From Prostheceraeus crozeri (taxonomy: Eukaryota; Platyhelminthes; Polycladida; Euryleptidae): 64,000 nucleotides of DNA. Both the position numbers and the translations under genes were made by a program. Below, in pieces: positions 24,431 through 34,111 of the stretch. Location of the stretch: assembly GCA_907163375.1 (NCBI GenBank), contig CAJQUW010012683.1, positions 58,915-122,914 on the forward strand, given 5' to 3'. The notes beneath the pieces are model-generated. The model searched no databases, had not been told where the DNA came from, and was given only the letters and a program-made list of their open reading frames with translations. Position 1 is the first letter of the stretch, and the number at the start of each line of letters is the position of its first letter.

Positions 24431-24884
24431 TGAAATTTTTGAAGATTTTTCAAAGAAATCTTTTTTAAAGAAAATTTTACACTTCGGAGAGATTCACACA
24501 GTTCTTCATCAAACGTTTGAGCAAGCCCAAAAGTCATTTTATAAGATGCCGTCATCCTGTACATTGATGATTGATAAACTGCCTTCATATCGGATGACTG
24601 AATTAACTCCAGCAAAGCAGGGACTTTGGAAAATGTTAAGGAGCGTTCTGCCATAAAAGCTAGTATCATAGCTTCCTGTTGTACTACACGATCAGTCATG
24701 GGTACTATTGGCCTTGATTCCTTGGGTTCGATTGGTGCAGTGAATATTGGATATGCTTGTTTCGGCTGGGCAACACTTGCTCCTGAAATATAATACAAGT
24801 GCATTTTATAAACAAAAAATGAACATTTTAAAAGTGGTTAAATAATATTACCATTTTCTTAAATTATATTTTAAGACACTAACT

Positions 24885-25142
24885 AGTTCTCGCCTTTTCA
24901 TTAATATTAATTGCTTGCCCATTACAGTTCTACAACCTGTGGACCTGCCCAATCTATACCTTTTCAACATCAAATTCGGAATAATCAATTTCAAATTCGG
25001 GAATAGTCAATATCAAATTCGGGAATAGTAAATATCAAATTTGAAATTGACAATTCCGAATTTGATATGGACTATTCCGAATTTGAAGTTGACTATTCCG
25101 AAATTAAAATTGATTATTCCGAATTTGATGTTGAAAAGGTAT
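24885..25142. repeat. copy of exon edge plus 21-bp repeats forming a hairpin
   Basis: 24885-24980 repeats 24150-24246 almost exactly, including 15-20 bases of transposase coding sequence. The repeats that follow reverse orientation midway, so 24957-25050 is the inverse of 25050-25142: TACCTTTTCAACATCAAATT on the left, its complement on the right. It lies in the first intron of the hAT gene. Confidence 0.75.
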
Positions 25143-26089
25143 AGTTAACTATAATATATTGCCTAGTTACTGGTATATTATACATACCTAGATTCAAAAT
25201 GTTGATAGCACACATGGTTTAGTTTTCATAGTTAATAAATATGTGACAAATAATATACAATTCAAAAATGATAAATTTAACTCATAATTATCGACACTCA
25301 GTAAAAAAGTAAATTATTGATATTATTAAATTATTTGAAAAAAGTACATTCTAACAGCTAGAAACTATCTATATAAAGTTGGTTCTACCTAACCTATATG
25401 CTTCATAGTACATTAATTTATAATCTATGTTGCTATATTTTAGAATCTATGTTATACTGTGGTCATGCTCTTTTCTTGAATTGTTATCTAATACATATCT
25501 TAAGCTTACTACACTATCGATATTTTAGCATATTATTTTTTAAACATAGTAAGTGTGTAACTATTGACTCACCTGGTAAAGCATAATTTTCACGGCGTAT
25601 CTGTAGTGTATCACTGTGGATCTTTCTTGCTACATGCACCTTCATTGACTTAATTCCTTCACTAGAATAGTTGATCTCCTTATTGCAAACGTTGCAAAGC
25701 ACAATGAATGGTTTATCAAGATTTGTAAAAATCTGTTGCACTCTAGTACCATCCGATAGTAGAACATCATACCATGCAGTTTTCCAAGGATTTTTGATAC
25801 CTTTATCGACCATTTCATTAGGCATCTGAAAATAATCGCGTAGCGCGAAAAGTTTTGAATCCATGTCTATTTAAGTGCAAATTATAGGAAAGTCAAAAGA
25901 AATTGAAAAACAAAAAATGTGATAAATGACAAAATATTGACAAGTTTGGCAAGACGTGTGGTTAGGGTTAGGTATATGGGGGTATATAAATTTTATTGCA
26001 TTATTTTACGATTCAAAAAAATGTTTCATTTCCCCTCCAAAAACCCGGAATATTTTCATGCCTGTTAAGGTCCCCCAACAATCTGAATA

Positions 26090-27890
26090 CCTCCGTTCAA
26101 AAATTTTAAAGAGCCCTACATAAATCCAAAAAGACCGCACATTCGATAGGCACCTTCCCATCTCAAAAGGCTCCCACACGATCTTGAAGGGTACTGTTCA
26201 CAATTTCAAAAGGCAATCCTCACCATCTTAAAGGGGTCCCTTCGCATTCTCAAAAGGGCCCATTCACAATCTCAAAAGGGCTCCTTCACAATGTCAAAAG
26301 AGCCCCCCCCCAACGATCCTGTTGCGGCCCCTTCACAATCTCAAAAGGTCCCCTTCACAATCTCAAAAGGGCCCCCTCACGATCTTAAAAGGGTCACTTC
26401 GCATTCTCAAAAGACCCCCTTCAGAATCTCAAAAGGGTCCCTTATCGATCATGATGGGTCCCCTTCGCATTTCAAAAGGGTTCCTTCGCATACTCAAAAA
26501 TGCCCCGTCACAATCTCAAAAGGGCTCCTTCACAATGTCAAAAGAGCCCCCCAACGATCCTGTTGCAAAAGGTCCCCTTCACAATCTCAAAAGGGCCCCC
26601 TCACGATCTTAAAAGGGTCACTTCGCATTCTCAGAAGACCCCTTCACAATCTCAAAAATGCCCCCTCACAATCTCAAAAGGGCTCTTTCGCAATCTCAAA
26701 AGGGCCCCCTCACGATCTTAAAGGGTCCCTTCGCATTCTCAAAAGGTCCCCTTCACAATCTCAAAAGGTCCCATTCACAATCTTGAAGGGGATCCCTTCG
26801 CATTCTCAAAAGAGCCCCTTCACAATCTCAAAATTGGTCCCCTTCACAATCTCAAAAGGGGCCCCTCACGATCTTAAAAGGGTCACTTCGCATTCTCATA
26901 AGACCCCCTTCACAATCTCAAAAGGGCCCCTTATCGATCATGATGGGTCCCCTTCGCATTTCAAAAGGGTCCCTTCGCATTCTCAAAAATGCCCCCTCAC
27001 AATCTCAAAAGGGCTCCCTCACGATCCTGATGGGTCCCCTCCGCATTCTCAAAAGGCTCCTTCACAATCTCAAAAGGCTCCTTCACAATCTCAAAAGGCT
27101 CCTTCACAATCTCAAAAGGACCCCTTCACAATCTCAAAAGTCCCTTCACGATCCTGATGCGGCTCCTTCGTTGTTTCAAAAGGTCCCCTTCACAATCTCA
27201 AAAGGGCACCTTCACAATCCCAAAAGGGCTCCTCACAATCTCAAAAGGGCACCCTCACGATCATGATGGGGCCCCTTCGCAGTTTCAAAAGGGTCCCTTC
27301 GCATTCCCAAAAGGGGCCCTCGCGATCTAAAAGGGACTCCTTCGCAGTCTCGAATGGGCTCACAAGATAGAAAAGTGGCCCCTTTGCAGTCTCATCTTCA
27401 CAATCTCAAAAGGCCCCTTCACAATCTCAAAAGGCCACTTCACAATCTCAAAAGGGCCTCCTCACGATCTTGAAAGGGCTCCCTCACAATCTCAAAAGGA
27501 CCCCTTCACAATCTCAAAAGGGCCCCTTCACAATCTCAAAAGGGCCCCTTCACCATCTCAAAAGTCCCTTCACGATCCTGATGCGGCCCCTTCGTTGTTT
27601 CAAAAGGTCCCCTTCACAATCTCAAAAGGGCCCCTTCACAATCCCAAAAGGGCTCCTCACAATCTCAAAATGGCACCCTCACGATCATAATGGGGCCCCT
27701 TCGCAGTTTCAAAAGGGTCCCTTCGCATTCCCAAAAGGACCTCCTCACGATCTTGAAAGCGCTCCCTCACAATCTCAAAAGGGCCCCCCTCACGAGCTTA
27801 GAAGGGCCCCTTCAAATTCTCAAAAAGACCCCCCTCACTATCTAAAAGGAGCCCCTCACAATCTCGAATGGGACCTGTCACAACCGAATT
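26090..27890 (+). repeat. 21-22-bp GC-rich minisatellite, main block
   Basis: Roughly eighty variants of CCCTTCACAATCTCAAAAGGG. Variation is concentrated at fixed positions (CACAATCT, CACGATCT, CGCATTCT) and the junction of units is often the palindrome AAGGGGCCCCTT. The block resumes in smaller pieces at 29317-29410, 31393-31472, 33345-33630 and 35265-35600 because later elements inserted into it or duplicated it. Long open frames through it are by-products of the unit, not genes. Confidence 0.9.
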
Positions 27891-28026
27891 CACTGAAATT
27901 CCTATGTGTAAGCTAAGGTCTATGATTCTCACGATTAGCATCATTCTGCTGTTGATGATTGTATGATTCATCGAATTCATTGTAATTCTTATGTTAAAAG
28001 AAAACTGTTGAACGTTGACTCAAGGA

Positions 28027-28250
28027 AAATACAGATTGTAGTTGAAGTAGCGGGACAGTGATGGAAATTCTGATATGATTATACGATTTCAAGAAATAAG
28101 TTTGTGTAAGAAATTGTCACGTCACTGAGAAAATATATCAAACTTATCAAAGCATCTAAATTTAATAATTGTGTGCATATTGATTGAAATAACGTCTACA
28201 TGTAAACAGAGGATTATGAACGATTTGGTCCAATTCACTCTTGGTGCGAT
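28027..28250 (+). repeat. 225-bp direct repeat, first copy
   Basis: AAATACAGATTGTAGTTGAAG...GGATTATGAACGATTTGGTCC matches 28698-28920 with scattered substitutions and a short deletion in the second copy (the ACATGTAAACAG region). The pair could be terminal repeats of a 0.9-kb unit, but neither copy has recognisable ends. Confidence 0.75.
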
Positions 28251-28697
28251 AATAAAATACTATGTACAATTACTACTTTAATTACATGATTGTGTAATTA
28301 ATTATTCGATACTTCCTATGTATTGACTGAGTAACATGCACTTCAACAGAAGTAGTACATTTCTAACTATGTTCTTTGATGTCATAGAAACCGCAAAGGA
28401 CAGCTTCCGTGAAGGCGGTATACAAATAAAGAATTAATATTATTGTTTTTTAGCAACAATATTATTATTGTTGTTGTTATATTATTATTATTATTACTAT
28501 CAATCGTAATAATAAATTGCAAATTAATAATTATTCAATTATGTTAAATTATACAGTATAAAATTATTGTATATACATGTACATGTAAGTCACTAATTTA
28601 TATATTAATATACATGCATCATGTAATAAATTATTTTTTTAATTAATTATGTAATAAAATCGTAATAAATATGTAATATAATAATAATTACTCAGTG

Positions 28698-28920
28698 AAA
28701 ATACAGATTGTAGTTGGAGTAACGGAACTGTGATGGAAATTCTGATAAAATTATACGATATCAAGAAATAAGTTTGAGTAAAGAATTTGTCACGTCACTG
28801 AGAAAAACTATCAAACTTATTAAAACATCTGAATTTAATAATTATGTGCATATTGATTGAAATAACGTCTAAACAGAGGATTATGAACGATTTGGTCCAA
28901 TTCATTCTTGCTGCGGTGTA
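28698..28920 (+). repeat. 225-bp direct repeat, second copy
   Basis: Second copy of 28027-28250, same orientation. Confidence 0.75.
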
Positions 28921-29316
28921 GGATTAACATTATACTCAAAATCTCAGTGACGTGACATGAAATATGCTCAAATTCAAATATATGTCTACGTCATGCATCG
29001 AAAGTTTGAAATCATACTTTATCCTTTCTAAATTGCTTATTGATATGAGTGAGGTCTCTGAATTATAGTAAATCAACCGATAGTGATATATTTGAGGGAA
29101 AAAATAAATTTTCTTTTCTTGTCATGGTTACATGTAATTTAGACGATAATTGAACTCGTCAGATAGTACAAAATTTTTGTTTTGTTTTGAAGTTGAGTTC
29201 AATTTTAAGTTGAAATTATAATACTTAAAGGTATTCTTCATCGATTGAAACACAGTTTAGAGGTGTCCTATGTAATTTATTTTTCGACCCCCTGGTTGAC
29301 ATTTGCGTGGAATGGC

Positions 29317-29404
29317 CTAATGTCAACGATCTTGAAAGGGTCCTTTGACGATCTCAAAAGGGCCCTTCACAATCTCAAAAGGGTCCCTTCACAATCTCAA
29401 AAGG
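29317..29404 (+). repeat. minisatellite fragment left of hAT insertion
   Basis: Four units of the CTCAAAAGGGCCCTTCACAAT type, cut by the element at 29411. Confidence 0.85.
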
Positions 29405-29410
29405 GGCCTG

Positions 29411-31392
29411 CAGGCCTCCCAACGAATTTTAGTGAGAATATAGGCTAAAATTATAGGTCCCAAAAAAATATATAGGCTTTTATAGGTTCTCATAATCTTA
29501 TTATGTATAGGCATATTATTGTTTAATTGAAATTAAATTTATCATGTCATCAATCTTGTTCAATTACATGTGAAACTCCAACCAAATTAATATGATCGTT
29601 CACGTAAATTCGATTGCAATTAATAAGTAGGTTTATTATGAGAAGTAGATAAATTACGTAAATGACAAAGTAAAATACGTTGAAAATTGAAGTCAACGAC
29701 TATCATCCAATACATGCATTAATACGTTCAAGTGCTATTTAACTTTATGAATATTTTGTACATGTAGGGAGCTATAAAATATTGACATTCATTATAAAAA
29801 AACAACTCTATTAAAAAATTACAAACTTCTCGGTTATTAGAGAAAGCAGTCTTTGGAAATTAAGAAAAATACTTCGTGAATTGTAAAGTTTTGTACAAAA
29901 TTTACTTACAGCTTTACCGAACAGAAAACTTCAACAACTGAAAATGTGACACTAGTTAAATAATCTATACAAAAAATGAGGACAAGCAAATTGCTATCAC
30001 TACAGTCAACTATCTCTCATCAACAGAGTTGAAGTTCGTTATTACAGTCTTTTTTTCTTTATTTTTTCATTTCGTGGTAAGTTGTCATGAGCTGCCGCTT
30101 TTTATTCTGTAATTCAAGTTGCTTCTTTGCGGATGTTTCGATTTTTTCTTTTGCCAATCGCAAAAGATCTGATGCTATACTGATGCCATTCATATCATTC
30201 TTTTTTATGCTTTCATCGAGACGGGTTTGTGCATCCTTTAATAGAAGATTGGCTCTCGACGTTTCAACGTTAATGTTTTCTTCGTCTTTCGCAATAAGAC
30301 ATGTTTGCGCGTCCATTTTTTCTATTTTTTCATTGTGTTCCATTCTGCTTGAATTTCTTTTTCTTCGCGTTCTTTCTTTTCCTGTTTAAGTTTTTCCGCC
30401 TTTTTCCTTTCTTCCTCCAATTCCTGTTGATACACCTTCGAAGATGCCCTCGCCACGCTGATAAGGTCTTTTGTGATGGGAACGTTTGTAATGCAATCAA
30501 ATGATCGGACAGTTTCTTTACATGCTCTTATTCCGATTACAGATTTTGCAGAAAGCGCTGTTCTATCCGTACCAAGCAATCGTTTATTAACTGAAAGTCC
30601 CCTTTCTGAGTCGGCATTGCTGTGAGCCAATGTGAGAGCTGCTTTTACGACACGGGAAAGATTCTGGTATTTCTTTCTTCCACTTACTGATTCATGTTCT
30701 AGTATCTGAGACCAGAATTCATCAATGCGGATTTCATGAATGTCTGACTTAACTTTTTCTTCACCGTACAATTTCCATTCGTCGATGATTTTCACGATGT
30801 CGTCATCTTTGAGAAAAAGCATCGCTTCTGCTATGATTTTGATATAGCGGCATCCTTTCTTGTTGGATTGTTCTTTTGGATGTAGTACGCGGAGGGCTCG
30901 AAGTATTTTGTTATCATGTGGAAGTTTATCGATCAAGTACTACGATGCAGTTTGGTAGAACGACAGTATCTGTTTCATGACTTCATCCTTCGATTTCGAT
31001 TCGACCTTCTCAATCGCGTCTCTGGCTGCATGTCCGATTTCAATATCTTCATTAGCTAAATGGTTCTGTGACACATAGATTGATTTCAACTTCTTTGAGT
31101 TTTCTTTTACATAACTCTGGTTTTGAAAGCGGAACAAGACAGCCGACCTTCAAAAGACGAATAACACATAATCTGAAACCAGATAGTATTAAAAATTGCT
31201 CTCCTTATCGATAATCAAGAAAACTTACGTGATATGTAAAATAGCATAAGAAATGTGATCATCTCAGTCAAAAATCATAAGAAGTCCGAAAAAATAGGTT
31301 TATATAGGTTTTATAGGTTATTTTTTAAAAATATATGTCAGTTTTTAAAAAATAGGTTTTTATAGGTTTTATAGGTTTTTTTGGGAGGCCTG
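29411..31392 (-). mobile_element. 2-kb hAT-like element, 6-bp target duplication GGCCTG
   Basis: Ends CAGGCCTCCCAA (29411) and TTGGGAGGCCTG (31392) are perfect inverted 12-mers, and TATAGG words recur just inside both ends. GGCCTG flanks both sides (29405-29410, 31393-31398), and deleting the element restores a continuous minisatellite unit. Only the C-terminal half of a transposase is present, so this copy is internally deleted. Confidence 0.8.
30062..31137 (-). pseudogene. hAT transposase C-terminal half
   Basis: Minus-strand frames give, in order, a 65-codon piece ending ILSFYQTAS, then a 204-codon piece with VLHPKEQ, FWSQILEHESVSGRKKY and the hAT dimerisation signature LAHSNADSERGLSVNKRLLG, followed by a highly charged coiled-coil tail (QQELEEERKKAEKLKQEKKE). 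The frame changes near 30340 into a further coiled segment with KIETSAKKQLELQNKKRQ. A stop separates the first two pieces near 30940. The long charged tail is unusual for hAT proteins and is also present, shorter, in the relic at 11234-11702. The N-terminal DNA-binding and catalytic Asp segments are missing. Confidence 0.75.
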
Positions 31393-31476
31393 GGCCTGTC
31401 ACAATCTCAGAAGGGCCTCCTCACGATCTTAGAAGGGCCCCTTCATATTCTCAAAAAGTTCCCCTCACTCTCTTAA

Positions 31477-33344
31477 CCCATTTAAGGCCGCCTATGTAAA
31501 TATCGGCAAATTTTCTATAAAAACGGTGGTAAGTATTTCAGAATGTTATAATTAAGAATAATATATGATGACCAGTTCAATACAATAACCCTTTTTTAGA
31601 AATTAAAGCCGTAACGATTTCGTTACGATGGCGTCATATGATGTCAAAATATACAAAAGCATGTTTTTTCAAATATAGCTTATGAATTGCTCCAACAATT
31701 CCTGCCGAAGTAATGTGTCATCATAAAAGCTCTCCATCGCATTTCAGAGGTAGGCCTATTTGTCGAGGCTATGAATTAGCAATTTTTTATCAACGGCCTG
31801 CTTTATGCTACTTGTCGTTGCTGTTTGCTGTGAAATTGTCATCGTTGAAATGAGACGATGTTTATATATATTTCGAAATTCCTGTCAAATTGATTCAATT
31901 GCTGCGTGGACTCCAAAGTCAAGTTAGAGTTGGAGAAGCCTCGGTAATTCGCAATGTCCACATCAATAAAGAACACCAAGAAATGAACGCATTTGTTCAA
32001 CATTATGTAGGCCTTAACAATTCCTTTGTCCCGATTAGTCATTGGCTTCTGCCTCTAAGATCGATAAGACCATCGGCATGCGTATCAAGCATCTCATAAA
32101 GATTCTCGCCCAGAAATACATCCAGAGAATGTTTGTCCTATTTGCGAAGATGAGAATCACCGATGTTTGCCATTTTATTGACTGCTTTTTCTGTTTACTG
32201 AAATGATCTGTCAAATTATCTTTCGTTGGAATCTCACACTGCCCTACGATGTCACTAACCTCTTGAGACATCGCTTGAGACACACACCTCTGAGACACAT
32301 ACTGATCTTCAACTTATCATCCTCAGAGCTCTAATGAAGCATTTACTTCTGGAGGTTTTGTGGCAAAAGTCATATGCCGTCATCGTCGGCATTAGGTCTA
32401 TTGCATATTTCAGTCCATAGTAAGCAACAGCTTGGGTATTGTCTTCAGATAGCTACATAGGTTGATATAATCACATTTAGCCTTTATAGATATTTTAAAC
32501 CAGTTTGCGCCATCTCGAGCCGCAGGCGTGCCCTAGTAGGGCGAGACGCACCGTCTACGGCCAATGAAGTTTTGCATTGAAGTTTTTCGAGTCGGAGGAC
32601 ACCTGTGTATTCTATGCTCAAGCGAACTGGCACCATGCAATGTTCATGATTAAGCTATAAGTGGAAATGCTTGAGATTTGATCTCTCTTTGACGTTCGTT
32701 CGTACGTGAGCCGACAAGTCTAATGTTGAGAAACGTGCTATGGCAATGGACTTCGGTTGGTTTTGTGATGGGAAAGCCATAGGCTAAAAATAGCAACAAG
32801 CATTACACACACTTAGAAGCCACTAAGAGCGCAATATTCCAATACAATTGTCGATCGTTTTCAGTATTTAACAAACATTAGTTTTGAAAAAAATTGACAG
32901 TGCACACCACCGTTTACTTCATTTACACTGTTGTTGTTTTTGACATCTTGTATATCATATTACGCCAGTGTAACTAAAACGTCACGGTTTCAAAAAATTG
33001 ACATGCCATGTCATGAATAAATATCTGATGAAGTATTGATTGCTATTTTCGATATTTTATGAATAATGAGATTACGCAAATCACGTGGGTAGTTAAATAC
33101 AAGTGCACATTCATCCGCTGTGTCTTCCAGTATAGATGCAGATTTTATGCCCAGTTTTTGTCTAATATCGTGGTCAAATATAAGCACCAAAAAGTGCTAA
33201 TTTCTGAATTGGCAATAGTTTGCCTGAAAATGTATGATAAATCATGAATGGCAATCAAAATAATGTATCATATGTCGTTAGCTGGAGAAGACGGCAGATT
33301 CCGAAAAGTGCTGTAACGAAAACGCTACCTTGGCGCCAAATGGG
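31477..33344. mobile_element. possible piggyBac-like element in a TTAA of the minisatellite
   Basis: Left end TTAA|CCCATTTAAGGCCGCC (TTAA at 31473-31476) and right end GGCGCCAAATGGG|TTGA (33345-33348) are imperfectly inverted, and the flanks join as a minisatellite unit of the CTTAAAGGG type. TTAA targets and CCC-type ends recall piggyBac. No transposase domain was recognised, so the assignment is tentative. A GC-rich patch at 32510-32565 includes the small inverted repeat GCCCTAGTAGGGC. Confidence 0.4.
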
Positions 33345-34111
33345 TTGAAGGGACCACTTCACATTCTGAGAAGGCCCCGCTCACGGTTTAAAAGGAACTC
33401 CTTCGCAATCTCAAAACGGCCCCTTCACAATCTCAAAAGGTCCCCTCACAATCTCAAAAGGGTCCCTTCACAATCTCAAAATGCCATTTCGCAATCTTCA
33501 AATTTCAAAAGGGATTCCTTCGCAGTCACAAATGGGACCCTCACATTCGTAAAGGGGCCCCTTCGCAGTCTCAAAAGGGCCCCTTCACAATCTCAAAAGG
33601 CCATTTCACAAACTTAAAGGGCCCCTTTTCATATCTAAAATATTTCAAACTCGAAATTATTTGTTACTTGACATAACTTTTTTTCGCTATTTAGTTTATT
33701 CTAAAAAAACCGGTAATCCGGTTAAAACCGGAAGAGAGGCAGCCCTGACAAAATTGAGTTTATATATTGAGTGTTTTAGTCGCTTGTACCTTGGGAAATT
33801 GATAATCTCATACAGCTGAGAAATATCGTTCGCAGTTGTACTAGACATAGAAACAATTATGTGGCCGGTGTAACAAGCGTAAGATTAATTATGTAACGGC
33901 TTATACTGGTGTAATAGCAACCGACTAATTTCTTACCCAATACATACTCCATTTTCAGGCTCCCACCAAACCTGCTTTGAGTGACAACAACAACTTCATT
34001 TACCGGTATATATATCTACGCAGCAACCTTTGTGCCACATGGTGTTTTCGAAGGGATCATTTTCTTGGAATTTTGCACAAAAATAGAATGCATTAATCAC
34101 CAATGACAGAG
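32194..34111 (+). repeat. 1.9-kb tandem duplication, copy 1
   Basis: Starts TTTACTGAAATGATCTGTC and ends CACCAATGACAGAG. It holds the right half of the piggyBac-like element, a minisatellite block, the right end of the composite element and 360 bp of flank. It matches 34112-36063 almost perfectly. Confidence 0.95.

Larger units (their letters stand above)
22460..25864 (-). pseudogene. hAT transposase with BED-type finger, broken
   Basis: Exon 1 (25864-25573) starts with MDSKLFALRDYF and contains CNVCNKEIN...HVARKIHSD, a C2H2/BED-like DNA-binding finger, ending at donor CAG|GTGAGT. Exon 2 starts at 24782 after TTTCAG and carries VPMTDRVVQQEAMILAFMAE. Past a 42-bp-unit repeat the catalytic part continues: IDEATASNSNKVLTILV, LMDSCSVMRGAKNGLEAK, DGDSCHHAHNSSK. 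The C-terminus has FHGPQVESTFSIMQDII, the hAT dimerisation region, then a coiled, basic tail. Breaks: the repeat insertion, a one-base shift at 23760, a frame change near 23190 and a stop near 22770. The family would have bound the CAGGCATG ends and moved the element. Intron phase and domain order are intact, so it was recently a proper gene. Confidence 0.7.
21900..26064 (-). mobile_element. 4.2-kb hAT-like element, 6-bp target duplication TTAAGG
   Basis: Inverted ends CAGGCATGAAAAT (21900) and ATTTTCATGCCTG (26064), each followed inward by a CCCGG word, are flanked by TTAAGG (21894-21899 and 26065-26070). The flanks join into a unit typical of the minisatellite (GATCTTTAAGGTCCC), so the element landed in that array. 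It encodes a two-or-more-exon hAT transposase on the minus strand, now broken, and carries a 42-bp-unit repeat inside the coding region. Confidence 0.75.
27891..29316. other. AT-rich insert between minisatellite blocks
   Basis: No gene recognised. It contains a 225-bp direct repeat (28027-28250 and 28698-28920) around a simple AT-rich, ATT/TAA-rich stretch at 28430-28690. Confidence 0.5.
15299..33747. mobile_element. candidate 18.4-kb nested composite transposon
   Basis: The left terminus CAGGGCTGCCACTCTT (15299) and right terminus AAGAGAGGCAGCCCTG (ending 33747) are inverted copies, each with an AAAACCGG word within about 35 bp, and both are flanked outside by ACAAAAT (15292-15298 and 33748-33754). 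That is the pattern of one hAT-like insertion. Removing the elements nested inside (17776-21754, 21900-26064, 29411-31392, 31477-33344) leaves about 6.5 kb, much of it the 21-22-bp minisatellite. No transposase of its own was recognised. A minus-strand frame at 16842-17072 with CQFCDRGYSDDTLQVGYNAL is unidentified. The alternative is that the two ends belong to separate copies and the 7-bp match is chance. Confidence 0.5.

Noticed and set aside
24204-24656. 150-codon plus-strand frame with IKFRIINFNFGIVN repeats
   Set aside because: It runs through a 42-bp minisatellite and is antisense to hAT transposase sequence.
26291-27157. A 288-codon open frame of SQSQKGP-type repeats
   Set aside because: It is a by-product of the GC-rich minisatellite; neighbouring frames are equally open and periodic, and there is no start context or non-repeat domain.
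26090-27890. CRISPR-like regular repeats
   Set aside because: Units are contiguous with no unique spacers, and the context is eukaryotic.
31839-32298. Piggybac transposase fragments in the TTAA-flanked element
   Set aside because: Frames on both strands were read but no catalytic Asp motif or family signature was seen, so only the ends are reported.
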